7,248 bases of DNA from JBDTRY01 sp039931435 (GCA_039931435.1 JBDTRY010000200.1:1-7248); one strand, 5' to 3'; positions 1 through 7,076 are shown, numbered from the stretch's first letter. Notes: a model not told the origin generated them from the sequence alone. Numbers and translations are program-made.

Positions 1-12
1 ATTCTCGTTGAC

Positions 13-111
13 GAGATCCTTCGGTCGCTGCGCTCCCTCAAGGATGACAAGCTCCTCAAAGCCCGCGCGAATAACGGGCGTGTCATCAGAAGCGATCGAG
101 CGAAGGATCTC
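13..111. repeat. Inverted pair of dispersed GTCATCC...GAAGGATC-type repeats
   Basis: Outer arms GAGATCCTTCG (13-23) and CGAAGGATCTC (101-111) are perfect inverted repeats. The left half, read on the minus strand, begins GTCATCCTTGAGGGAGCGC and ends GACCGAAGGATCTC. From memory this resembles a short intergenic repeat seen in many high-GC environmental bacteria. The right half is a degraded copy in the opposite orientation (TGTCATCAGAAGC...CGAAGGATCTC). An inner hairpin GCCCG (61-65) / CGGGC (75-79) lies between them. The unit starts about 50 bp beyond the stop of the four-PKD protease and could fold in its 3' untranslated RNA. Confidence 0.6.
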
Positions 112-161
112 TTCTACTTTCCAGGTTGCCTGTAAGAGATCTTCGCCGTCCGCCAGTTTCT

Positions 162-3100
162 TTACTTTCCTCGAACAAAAATCGGATCACCGGAACCGTT
201 GTCGATTACCGATCCGTAGGTCAGCAGAGTGGCCGCGGTGTCCGTATGAGCGCGAACGGTCACGCCACCCAGGGCCGCCGCGTTCACGCCGGGAAACAGA
301 TTGGCAAGCGAAGGCTGCGTCTGCGACATCGGCGCTACGGAAAGGAACGCGCTTCCGATCTGCAATCCGGTGGAGTTGTACAGTGTTACCGTCACTCCGA
401 TTGGATCGTTTCCGCTGTTCACGAACCCGAGATTGGTACGGTACGAGGCGTCCGATTTGAGACCGGTGATGATTCCATCGCGTGCGAATTGTGTTGCCTC
501 CACGACGTCGATCGACTGTCCGTACGTTCCGCCGTCGGAAGCGCGAGTGGTGTACGTGCGGCTGCTGGCCACCGGCGCCGCGCCTGCTCCGGACGAGGTG
601 ATTCGAAGCGCCCCTTTGCCGTTCGCCGCCCCCATCCAGGTGAAAATGTCTCCGATGGAGAGCGTCCGTCCGGGCAGAAGCTGAGCGGACTTGCTCGCCG
701 CCACGGTGCGGTTGTCGACGTCGGCAAGAAGAAGGCTGAACGTCAGATACATCGTGTTGCTGGTCGGGTTGAAGAGCGTGACATCGCTCCGCCAGAACGT
801 TCCGCCGGCGCCGTCAAGCCGCGCCACGGCGGGAACCATCAGGGTTTCCGTTACGGGCATGGGTGCAGCTGCCAGGAAGACTGGATCCTGGCTGCGGTTG
901 TCGATATTCGACGCGTAACAGCTCACCGCGCCGTCAAACGGAGCTTGAACCTTCATGGACAGACCGCTGACCGACTGCCCGGCAATCTGAGGAAAGAATG
1001 CCGTCAGTCCATTCTGCTGGAAATTGTTGGGCGGAACGCTGACCGGATTTGTGGCGATCACCGAGCCGGAAGCGTCATACAAGGTGAGGATGACGTTTGC
1101 CGTTGCATTGCCTCGGTTCACCAGACCGACGTTCGTCCTGTATTGCGCATTCGAGGACAGCCCGGTGAGATAGGTGGTGGCGGGCAGCGTGTTCCCCACA
1201 TCAGGAACGTACTGGCCGAATGTACCGTCCACTCCGGAGGTGAACGTCCGGCTGGAAATTCGCAGATCGGGCTTGCTCGTCGCACTCGTCGCTTCGACGT
1301 TCAGCCCGCCGGAGCCCGAGACGATTCCAAAAATCTGTGGGAGGGCATTGTCGTACGTGAGGCTGGCTCCGGCGCCGAGCGTGATCGTTCTGGTCTGCGG
1401 GGCGACGCCTGCTCCGGGAACGTAGTTGAAGAAAACGTCCAGTGTTTCCGTCCCTGCGTTGTACAGCGTGAGTTCGGTGCGCCAGTAGGTGGTCCCGGCG
1501 CCCGCCGTCTGCGTGGTTACCGGGACGAGGGAACGAAACGACTGAATGAGTTGCGTCACCGAGATCGTACGGGAGGAAATGCTTGTTACCGCGCCGCGGG
1601 CGGCGGTCAGGGTGACCGAGTAACCGCCCGGGGCAGCATAGTTGTGCGCGGGGTTCTGAAGAGACGAGGTCTGCCCGTCGCCGAAGTTCCAGCTCCATGA
1701 GGTTGGGCCTCCCAGCGAACGGTCGAGGAACGTGATGGTCTGACCGACGGCTACACTGTCGGAGGAAACGTCGAATCCAGCCGAAACGGCTTGTGTTCCG
1801 CCGGCCCCGGCAGAGACGGTCACGGTATCGGTGACTGTGGATGTTCCGGAGCCCAGGGCCACGGTGAGGCTGACGGGATAGGTGCCGGGGACGGTGTAAC
1901 GATGCGACGGATTCTGGGCGTTCGAGCCTTGTCCGTCGCCAAAACTCCATGTCCACGTCGCCGGTCCGCCGACGGATTGATCGACGAATGAAATTGTCGT
2001 GTCGACCGTCGGTGCCTGCGGTGAATAGGTAAAGGCCGCGGACACTGAAGAAGTCTGCGCCGCTACGGAAACAGTACGGGTGAAGGTAGCCTGGGTGCCA
2101 CCGCTTCCATTGATCAGGAGTCGCACGGAATAGGTGCCGGCGGTCTGGTAGGTATGCGTGGGACTCTGCATGTTTGACGTCGTGTCGTCGCCGAAGGTCC
2201 ACAGCCAGGACGAGATTGTTCCGCTCGACTTGTCCGTGAATCGGAAATTCGTGACGCCGGCGATTCCGCTGGTGGGCGAAACCTGAAATTCCGCCGTCAG
2301 TGAATTGGGCGCCGACACGGTGATGTTCTTCGTGGCGCTGGCCTGATTTCCGGATGATCCGTAAACGGTAAGGCTGACCACGTAGGAGCCGGCCGCGGAG
2401 TAAGCATGAGACGGGGCCGAAAGCGTCGATCCGGTGCCGTCGCCGAAGTTCCACTGGCGGGAAACGACCGGCCCGCTGGACTGGTCGGTGAAGACGAACG
2501 AGGTCGTGCCGGCGAAGCCGCTGATCGACGAGGCCGTGAAGGCCGCAGAGATCGTGGGATTTGGCGTAGGTGTCGGTGTCGGCGCAGGAGTGGGAGTTGG
2601 CGAGGATCCGCTCGGATAGAGCCAGCGTGCGGCTAGCTGGTCATCAGAACGCAGCGTCGGTCCATAACCGGCGACCGAGTAATACATCAGTGCCAGCGTA
2701 TCGGATGAGTGTCCCAGACCGAGTGTGTGTCCGAACTCATGAGCGATGATCTCGGCCAGCAGTCCGCTGTTGATCCGCGCGGAGGGAGAGACGCCGTCCT
2801 GGACGGTAAGGTTCGCTTCCAGGATCTGCCAGGCTCCGAAGGTGGACTGGGGATGCGAAGCGTCCGCCGCGAACGGCGACGTCCACGATCTTGGGGACGT
2901 CGTGTAGTACGGTCCGCCCTGACCGACAACGCCTGAGGTGCCGTTCCACGAACCTGGAATTTCATCCTTGGGATCGTTGAACATGATCTCGTTGATACCG
3001 TTCCCGGAACTCAGCCCACCCGGAGGCGAACTGCTCACGCCGCTGTACAGGTACTTGATGGATGACTGGTTGTAGTTAGTCCAGGCGTTCATGCCGGTCT

Positions 3101-3845
3101 TGGCTTCGTCGACCCCCCCATTGGGATAGCCGGGCTGCGTACCGGTTGATTTCCACGACACGGACCCGCCGGTATCGAAGGTGAACCAGCGAAGAATGTT
3201 CGGTTCGGAAATCGTGGTGAACTTCGCGCCGATGGAGGGGGCGAATTGAGGATCCTGAATGAGGTATCTGGGAACGAGAGCTGTTCCGCTGACTCGGGCA
3301 CGGACAAACTGTTCGAATCCCGAAGCGTCGCGCTGAGCCGTGGTGCTGGTGATCAACTTGAAGTCCTGGTCGAAAAGGGCGGTGCCTCCGACCGTCGCTG
3401 GACGGAACCAGACACGCTCACCGGCCGTGGTAAACCGCTCGGTAAACTTGCCCACGAAGAGATCCATCGTCTGGTAGTCGCCCCGTTGCGTGGCTGCAAG
3501 GAAGACCAGCACGCGTTCTCCCGGTGAATACGAAGGACTGCCGTAGATGATCTGGCCGCGGTCCGCGAGCTGGCCGCCGACCTGTCTGATGACGACCTCG
3601 CCCCTGGTCGTACCCCGAAGAGTCTCGTCGACTGTGAGCTTCGTCTCCGTCCAGATCCCGCCGTTCCGCTCGATGGCCTGAGAGCTGGCCACGGTACCGA
3701 TGACGATCACGGGGCTTTTCGCCACCAGTTGATCGTCGCTGGCCAGTACGATTGTCGTTGCTCTGGAGGGGACTGCTGCTGCCAGCAGAAAAAGAAGGAT
3801 TCCGACATACCGTCGGAGAGCTGCCAAGTCCGAATTTCTGACCAC
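162..3845 (-). CDS. Secreted matrixin-like zinc metalloprotease with four PKD domains
   Basis: Predicted exported metzincin endopeptidase of 1227 residues. A signal peptide is visible at residues 1-29 (Arg-Arg, hydrophobic YVGILLFLLAAAV, then PSRA). A beta-rich N-terminal domain (about 30-190) starts with DDQLVAKSPVIVIGTV. The catalytic domain (about 200-412) has the zinc motif HEFGHTLGLGHS at 369-380 (three His ligands, Glu as general base), a Met-turn ALMYY, and the matrixin-type ending DDQLAARWLYP. A Pro-Thr linker (416-431) leads to four PKD domains (432-765) and two copies of an unrecognised C-terminal module (766-1227). No matrixin cysteine switch is seen; the only Cys lies in the C-terminal region. 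I chose the GTG at 3845 because GAGGAG ends 6 nt upstream and the signal peptide then starts cleanly; an in-frame GTG at 3869 would add eight residues but lacks a good ribosome site. A GEMM-I riboswitch heads the transcript. The substrate is unknown. The gene is paralogous to the one at 4182-7076. Family call is strong; the start is fairly sure. Confidence 0.93.
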   Translation of the reverse strand: MVRNSDLAALRRYVGILLFLLAAAVPSRATTIVLASDDQLVAKSPVIVIGTVASSQAIERNGGIWTETKLTVDETLRGTTRGEVVIRQVGGQLADRGQIIYGSPSYSPGERVLVFLAATQRGDYQTMDLFVGKFTERFTTAGERVWFRPATVGGTALFDQDFKLITSTTAQRDASGFEQFVRARVSGTALVPRYLIQDPQFAPSIGAKFTTISEPNILRWFTFDTGGSVSWKSTGTQPGYPNGGVDEAKTGMNAWTNYNQSSIKYLYSGVSSSPPGGLSSGNGINEIMFNDPKDEIPGSWNGTSGVVGQGGPYYTTSPRSWTSPFAADASHPQSTFGAWQILEANLTVQDGVSPSARINSGLLAEIIAHEFGHTLGLGHSSDTLALMYYSVAGYGPTLRSDDQLAARWLYPSGSSPTPTPAPTPTPTPNPTISAAFTASSISGFAGTTSFVFTDQSSGPVVSRQWNFGDGTGSTLSAPSHAYSAAGSYVVSLTVYGSSGNQASATKNITVSAPNSLTAEFQVSPTSGIAGVTNFRFTDKSSGTISSWLWTFGDDTTSNMQSPTHTYQTAGTYSVRLLINGSGGTQATFTRTVSVAAQTSSVSAAFTYSPQAPTVDTTISFVDQSVGGPATWTWSFGDGQGSNAQNPSHRYTVPGTYPVSLTVALGSGTSTVTDTVTVSAGAGGTQAVSAGFDVSSDSVAVGQTITFLDRSLGGPTSWSWNFGDGQTSSLQNPAHNYAAPGGYSVTLTAARGAVTSISSRTISVTQLIQSFRSLVPVTTQTAGAGTTYWRTELTLYNAGTETLDVFFNYVPGAGVAPQTRTITLGAGASLTYDNALPQIFGIVSGSGGLNVEATSATSKPDLRISSRTFTSGVDGTFGQYVPDVGNTLPATTYLTGLSSNAQYRTNVGLVNRGNATANVILTLYDASGSVIATNPVSVPPNNFQQNGLTAFFPQIAGQSVSGLSMKVQAPFDGAVSCYASNIDNRSQDPVFLAAAPMPVTETLMVPAVARLDGAGGTFWRSDVTLFNPTSNTMYLTFSLLLADVDNRTVAASKSAQLLPGRTLSIGDIFTWMGAANGKGALRITSSGAGAAPVASSRTYTTRASDGGTYGQSIDVVEATQFARDGIITGLKSDASYRTNLGFVNSGNDPIGVTVTLYNSTGLQIGSAFLSVAPMSQTQPSLANLFPGVNAAALGGVTVRAHTDTAATLLTYGSVIDNGSGDPIFVRGK
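165..1550 (-). repeat. Two C-terminal tandem modules in the four-PKD protease
   Basis: Residues 766-1227 form two related modules with the boundary near base 850. Each begins with VPV/VPAVA, then GAG-x-T-[YF]-W-R-[ST]-[DE]-[LV]-T-L-[YF]-N. Mid-module come SSR-T-[FY]-T and GT[FY]GQ, then a TGL-x-S-x-A-x-YRTN-[VL]-G-[LF]-VN segment, ending in IDN-[RG]-S-[QG]-DP-[VI]-F. The two N-rich strands inside each module look like two half-units. I do not recognise the family; it may be a surface-attachment or substrate-binding region. Confidence 0.7.
1551..2552 (-). repeat. Array of four PKD domain repeats within the protease gene
   Basis: Four successive beta-sandwich PKD modules are recognised by W-x-FGD[GD], then NPSH/SPTH-like and PGTY-x-VSLT motifs. 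The FGD[GD] codons lie at 2436-2447, 2184-2195, 1932-1943 and 1674-1685, so the unit period is 84, 84 and 86 residues. The second copy has FGDD in place of FGDG. PKD domains of secreted proteases usually bind or space the enzyme from polymeric substrates; the role here is inferred. The units have clearly diverged from one another at DNA level, so the expansion is not very recent. Confidence 0.9.
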
Positions 3846-3918
3846 GTTTCGCTCCTCGCAGTCGATCACTGTCCGCTGGAACGTCCTCGTGGTGAGGAAG
3901 TGAAGGTTGCCCTTCGTT
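3846..3918 (-). promoter_or_regulatory. Leader and probable expression platform of copy A
   Basis: This 73-nt leader follows the aptamer on the minus strand. Its first part can fold as GAAGG-GCAA-CCUUC. It then keeps GGACGUUCC (3886-3878), identical to the switch strand of the other leader. CGUUCC there can pair with GGAGCG at the ribosome site (five Watson-Crick pairs and one G-U), while ACGUUC can pair with GAACGU of the aptamer P1 3' strand (3925-3920). Two other pairings would also hide initiation signals: UUCCUC with GAGGAG, and ACCACG with CGUGGU across the GTG. The block is weaker than in the upstream gene. Confidence 0.6.
3852..3857 (-). promoter_or_regulatory. Ribosome binding site that decides the start of the four-PKD protease
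   Basis: GAGGAG on the minus strand is followed by six bases (CGAAAC) and then GTG at 3845. The alternative in-frame GTG at 3869 lies upstream of this site, so it cannot use it. The other protease has AGGAGCG at the equivalent place before its ATG, which supports the shorter start. Confidence 0.8.
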
Positions 3919-4002
3919 CACGTTCGGTAGCTCAGCCATCTGACATCGTCAGATCTGTTGCTTTGCGCCATCCCGTCGCCGGAATTTAGCCTTTTTCGCG
4001 TG
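3919..4002 (-). promoter_or_regulatory. GEMM-I (cyclic di-GMP-I) riboswitch aptamer, copy A
   Basis: An 84-nt aptamer on the minus strand, homologous to the copy at 7147-7231. It has the same P1 (CACG/CGUG), the AAAGGC core, hairpin UUCCG-GCGA-CGGGA (3971-3984, again a GNRA loop), UGGCGCAAAGC, and arm AUCUGAC-GAU-GUCAGAU (3938-3954), closing with GAGCUACCGAACGUG. Differences from copy B preserve structure: GUGA becomes GCGA, and an inner CGG/CCG helix becomes CAG/CUG (a compensatory G-C to A-U change). One nucleotide is lost beside GCAAAGC. A G occupies the position aligned to G20, as in copy B. The aptamer is 73 nt upstream of the GTG at 3845, and it sits between the two paralogous genes, so the downstream gene has its own sensor. 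Confidence 0.88.
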
Positions 4003-4080
4003 GTGATCGTCTTTGTTATCAACCATTAGAACACGAAATCGCTCCTCGGATTCCGTTTCTTACGAATAAGTATCAAATTT
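4003..4080. other. Non-coding stretch upstream of riboswitch copy A
   Basis: This AT-richer stretch should hold the promoter for the four-PKD protease transcript if it has its own. A TTGATA (4071-4076, minus strand) resembles a -35 box, but no convincing -10 box follows at 16-18 bp. A TCTAAT and a GATAAC occur nearer the aptamer without a matching upstream box. I therefore call no promoter. CACCACGCGAAAAAGGC at the aptamer start is shared with the other leader. Confidence 0.4.
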
Positions 4081-4175
4081 CCGGCCCATGGAGCGTAGCG
4101 CCGCTCCGCCGATTTGACGAGAGAGCGACCACCGTTGAACAGACGAAGCTGACGGCGCTACGCTCCACGGGCCGG
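4081..4175. repeat. Inverted repeat with 23-bp arms between the two protease genes
   Basis: The arms at 4081-4103 and 4153-4175 are reverse complements at 22 of 23 positions (one T/C difference, tolerated as G-U in one RNA strand) with a 49-bp spacer. The element begins 7 bp beyond the stop of the upstream gene, so its RNA hairpin could end or stabilise that transcript. On the minus strand it is followed by AAATTTGATACTTATTCG, not a proper U-tract, so it is not a classical intrinsic terminator. It may equally be a dispersed MITE- or REP-like unit. Confidence 0.75.
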
Positions 4176-4181
4176 ACTGAA

Positions 4182-7076
4182 TCACCGCCCACCGAAAAAC
4201 ACCGGGTCTCCGGACCGGTTGTCGATCATGGACGCGTACATGAACATTCCCCCGCTGGCCGCGGTCGTAGCCTCCAATGAAAAGCCTCCGAGGGTCTCGA
4301 ACTTTACCTCCGGGAAAAGTACCGCAGCCGCGGTTTGAATCGACTGGCGAGGAGCGAGCGCGACCACGGTTGATGTGACTGTTCCATCGCCGGCGACGAG
4401 GCGCAGGTCGATGGAGATCGATTCGTCGGCCATATTCACAAAGCCGACGTTCGAACGGAACCCGCCTTCGGACTTCAGCCCGGTGATCGCCGCTCTCAGC
4501 AGGAACGACGACCCGTCGACCGCGTCGATGGCCTGTCCGTATGTTCCGCCATCACTTTCACGGGTTGTGTAGGTCCGGCTGGTGACGACCGGTGCGGTCT
4601 GGGAGTTGATGGGCGTGATGACGAGCGTTCCCTGCCCTTCCGCTCCCAACCAGGTGACGACGTCGTCGATCGTGACGCTGCTCGATGGAGCGATCGAAAC
4701 TGTTCGACCGTTTTCCTGTCCGACGCCGAGGAGCTGAATCGACAGGGTGAGCTCGGAAGCCATGGGATTGAACAGCGTCACGTCGGATTTCCAGAACGTT
4801 CCCTGAGCTCCGGGCGTATGGGCCACTGCCGGTACGACGATCGGCGTGGAAACGTCAGCGGGCCGTCCGGAGATGAACACGGGATCCTGGGACCTGTTGT
4901 CGATGACCGATGCGTATGCCTCTACGGCACCGGCAGCGGGCGCTTCAACACGAACGGACATGCCGCTGAGGTCCTGTTCGGGGGCCGATGGGAAGAAGGC
5001 GGCGATCGATGATTGACGGAACGAGTTTCCTTCCAGTGGAATGGATGCCGTGTCCAGTACCGTGCCGGAAGAATCGCGCAGCTGCATCGTTGCCACGACT
5101 GGCGACTGGCTCCGATTCACGAGGCCGATGTTCGTCCGGAATTCAGGCGTCGAGCTGAGGCTGGTCAGGTAGGTGACCGCCGGCAGGTAGTCGCCTGTGT
5201 CCGGAACGGCCTGGCCGTAGCTTCCTTCGCCGTCGCTGGTAAACGTACGGCTGGCTACATGGATCTCAGGACGAAGCGATGGGTTCGTGGCCTCGACGGC
5301 CAGGGCTCCGGTTCCCTGGTTCATTCCAAAAAGGTCCGCGAGCGCGTTGGCGTAACGGATTGTCTCGTTACTGCGCAGTTCGACCTGGCGAGACAGGGGA
5401 GTCCCCCCTGTCCGGCTCAGGAATCGGATCTCCAATATCGCGCTCGAGGGTCCGCTGTTGAAGATTGTCAGTTCGGTGGTCCAGACCGACACCCCTGCGC
5501 CGTTCATCAAAGCGGCAACGGGTACGAGAGTTCTGAATACTTCGCCGGCCTGATTAACGGTCACCGCTTTCGTCCTGGAGCTCGATGACAGTCCATCGGA
5601 TGCTGTCAGGGAAACGAGGTAGCGTCCCGGAGTTCCGAATAAATGCGATGGATTCTGTTCCGACGAGTCCTGTCCGTCACCGAACGACCAGTTCCAGCGG
5701 GTCGGATTTCCGGATGAACGATCGGCCATGGCTACGTTCTGGTTGACCAGGGCTGTGTCGTTCGACATTTGAAACTCCGCGTTGACGCCAGAAGAAGGAG
5801 CAGGAGGCTGTCCACCGGATGAGATACTGACGTTCAGCGGGTAGAGCCAGCGTGCGGCCTGCTTGTCGTCGTCTCGAAGCTGCGGCCCCACTCCCATGAG
5901 GCTGGGGGACATCAGGGCGCTACTGCTCCTGGAGTGGCCAAAGCCCAGCGTATGCCCGAGCTCGTGAGAGAGAAGCTCGGCCAGCAGAACACCGCTGACG
6001 CCGGCCCATCCGGCGACGCCGTCCTGAATGACGAGATTGCCCTCGACAATCTCATCCGCCTCGAAATTGGTGTCTCCGAGATGTTCCGCATCTCCGGTCG
6101 ACGGCGACGTCCACGGTCGCGGGGTTCCCAGGTTATTGAACCCTCCTCTACCGAGAACCCCGGAACCAGTCCAGGAACCGTCGATCTCGTCGAGGGGATC
6201 GTTGAAAGCGATCTCGTTGATGCCATTCGGAGTAGCCAGCCCCCCGGCCTTTTCTGTGCTTGCACCGCCGTAGACGTAGCGGATATTGGCCTGAGGGTCC
6301 GATGTCCATGACTGGATTGCCGACTTCAACTCCGCCACACCGCCATCAGAGTACCCGGGTTGCGTGCCCACCGATTTCCACTCCGCGCTGGCACCCTGGT
6401 CGAAGCGGAACCAGCGGTAGACTGCCGGATCCTTGAGCAGCGAATACTTCGCCGAGATCTCCGGTGCGAACTGAGCGTTCTCAACCTGGTAGTTCTCCTG
6501 CGCCATACGGCCGCTCGCCCTTGCAGCCACGAACTGTTCGAAGCCGGCAGCATCGCGCTGCCCATTCGATTTCGGCAACTCCTGCATGTTCCGGTCGAGC
6601 AACGACGTGCCGGCGACGTCTTCGGCGCGGAACCATAGGCGCCTTCCCGTGGTCGTGAACCTCTCCAGAAACTTTCCTGCAAAGAGATCGCGGGTCTGGT
6701 AATCGCCGCGTGAGGTAGGCCAGAGAAAAACGAGCACGCGCTGGCCAGCTTGATATTCGGGCGAGCCGAAGACCACGTTGAACTTACGGCCAACGCGTCC
6801 TCCAACCTCCCGAATGGTGACCTCTGATCCTGTGGAACCGCGGAGAACGGTCTCCACCTTCAGATTCGTTTCCGTCCAGATGCCGCCGTTCCGTTCCACG
6901 CCCTCGGAGCGCAAGACCGTTCCGATGACGATCACCGGAGACTTGGCGACGAGCTGATCGTCGGTGGGCATGATGATCGCCGTGGCCCGCAGCGATGATG
7001 CTGCGGACGTGGCGAGCAGTGCCGTCAGAAAAAGACGGGATGCTGATGTCGCGAAAGCCCTTCTGGCTGGTCGCAT
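4182..7076 (-). CDS. Secreted matrixin-like zinc metalloprotease with one PKD domain
   Basis: Predicted exported metzincin endopeptidase of 964 residues, paralogue of the downstream gene. The signal peptide ends near residue 31 (Arg-rich start, hydrophobic core, LRA before TAIIMP). The N-terminal domain again opens with DDQLVAKSPVIVIGTV, followed by a GGIWTET motif also found in the paralogue. The catalytic domain carries HELGHTLGFGHS at 371-382, Met-turn ALMSPS and the ending DDKQAARWLYP. A short Ser/Pro/Gly linker replaces the Pro-Thr linker of the paralogue. One PKD domain (432-509, with WSFGDG) is followed by two copies of the same C-terminal module (510-964), ending IDNRSGDPVFFGGR. I see no cysteine in the protein, so no cysteine switch. 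ATG at 7076 is preceded by AAGGAG with 7 nt spacing. The 5' leader holds a GEMM-I aptamer and a hairpin covering the ribosome site, so cyclic di-GMP control of translation is likely. Substrate and cell-surface versus free release are unknown. Confidence 0.94.
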   Translation of the reverse strand: MRPARRAFATSASRLFLTALLATSAASSLRATAIIMPTDDQLVAKSPVIVIGTVLRSEGVERNGGIWTETNLKVETVLRGSTGSEVTIREVGGRVGRKFNVVFGSPEYQAGQRVLVFLWPTSRGDYQTRDLFAGKFLERFTTTGRRLWFRAEDVAGTSLLDRNMQELPKSNGQRDAAGFEQFVAARASGRMAQENYQVENAQFAPEISAKYSLLKDPAVYRWFRFDQGASAEWKSVGTQPGYSDGGVAELKSAIQSWTSDPQANIRYVYGGASTEKAGGLATPNGINEIAFNDPLDEIDGSWTGSGVLGRGGFNNLGTPRPWTSPSTGDAEHLGDTNFEADEIVEGNLVIQDGVAGWAGVSGVLLAELLSHELGHTLGFGHSRSSSALMSPSLMGVGPQLRDDDKQAARWLYPLNVSISSGGQPPAPSSGVNAEFQMSNDTALVNQNVAMADRSSGNPTRWNWSFGDGQDSSEQNPSHLFGTPGRYLVSLTASDGLSSSSRTKAVTVNQAGEVFRTLVPVAALMNGAGVSVWTTELTIFNSGPSSAILEIRFLSRTGGTPLSRQVELRSNETIRYANALADLFGMNQGTGALAVEATNPSLRPEIHVASRTFTSDGEGSYGQAVPDTGDYLPAVTYLTSLSSTPEFRTNIGLVNRSQSPVVATMQLRDSSGTVLDTASIPLEGNSFRQSSIAAFFPSAPEQDLSGMSVRVEAPAAGAVEAYASVIDNRSQDPVFISGRPADVSTPIVVPAVAHTPGAQGTFWKSDVTLFNPMASELTLSIQLLGVGQENGRTVSIAPSSSVTIDDVVTWLGAEGQGTLVITPINSQTAPVVTSRTYTTRESDGGTYGQAIDAVDGSSFLLRAAITGLKSEGGFRSNVGFVNMADESISIDLRLVAGDGTVTSTVVALAPRQSIQTAAAVLFPEVKFETLGGFSLEATTAASGGMFMYASMIDNRSGDPVFFGGR
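4185..5549 (-). repeat. Two C-terminal tandem modules in the one-PKD protease
   Basis: Residues 510-964 repeat the architecture seen in the paralogue, with the internal boundary near base 4850. Landmarks are WTTELTIFN and FWKSDVTLFNP at the module starts, SRTFTS/SRTYTT with SYGQ/TYGQ in the middle, FRTNIGLVN and FRSNVGFVN, and YASVIDNRSQDPVF and YASMIDNRSGDPVF at the ends. Conservation of the two-module layout in both paralogues means the internal duplication predates the gene duplication. Function is unknown. Confidence 0.7.

Noticed and set aside
1..156. Open minus-strand frame after the last protease gene, readable as a partial downstream gene (includes VEEILRSIASDDTPVI)
   Set aside because: The frame stays open to the window edge and reads plausibly, but it has no ATG, GTG or TTG start after its upstream stop, and much of it is the dispersed repeat. 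About 52 open codons can occur by chance. Sequence left of the window would settle it.
126..1700. Plus-strand open frame of 524 codons
   Set aside because: It lies antisense to the C-terminal and PKD region of the protease. Its translation is Arg/Gly-rich and low in hydrophobic structure, as expected for a shadow of a high-GC gene, and no ribosome site was seen.
1201..2454. Minus-strand open frame of 417 codons
   Set aside because: It overlaps the protease in another frame on the same strand, and its product is Arg/His-rich without recognisable domains; the protease frame is clearly the real one.
2559..2610. Short tandem DNA repeat at the Pro-Thr linker
   Set aside because: The period-6 pattern simply reflects the alternating Pro-Thr codons of the linker; it is not a separate element, though it could be prone to length variation.
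4003..4080. Sigma-70 promoter for the four-PKD protease
   Set aside because: TTGATA resembles a -35 box but has no acceptable -10 partner at 16-18 bp; other AT-rich hexamers lack partners too.
4081..4175. Intrinsic terminator for the one-PKD protease gene
   Set aside because: The hairpin arms are separated by a 49-bp spacer and no U-run follows on the minus strand, so only the inverted repeat is reported.
162..7076. Matrixin cysteine-switch propeptide
   Set aside because: No PRCGxPD-like motif exists; one protein appears to have no cysteine and the other has a single cysteine far downstream. Latency, if any, must be kept another way.
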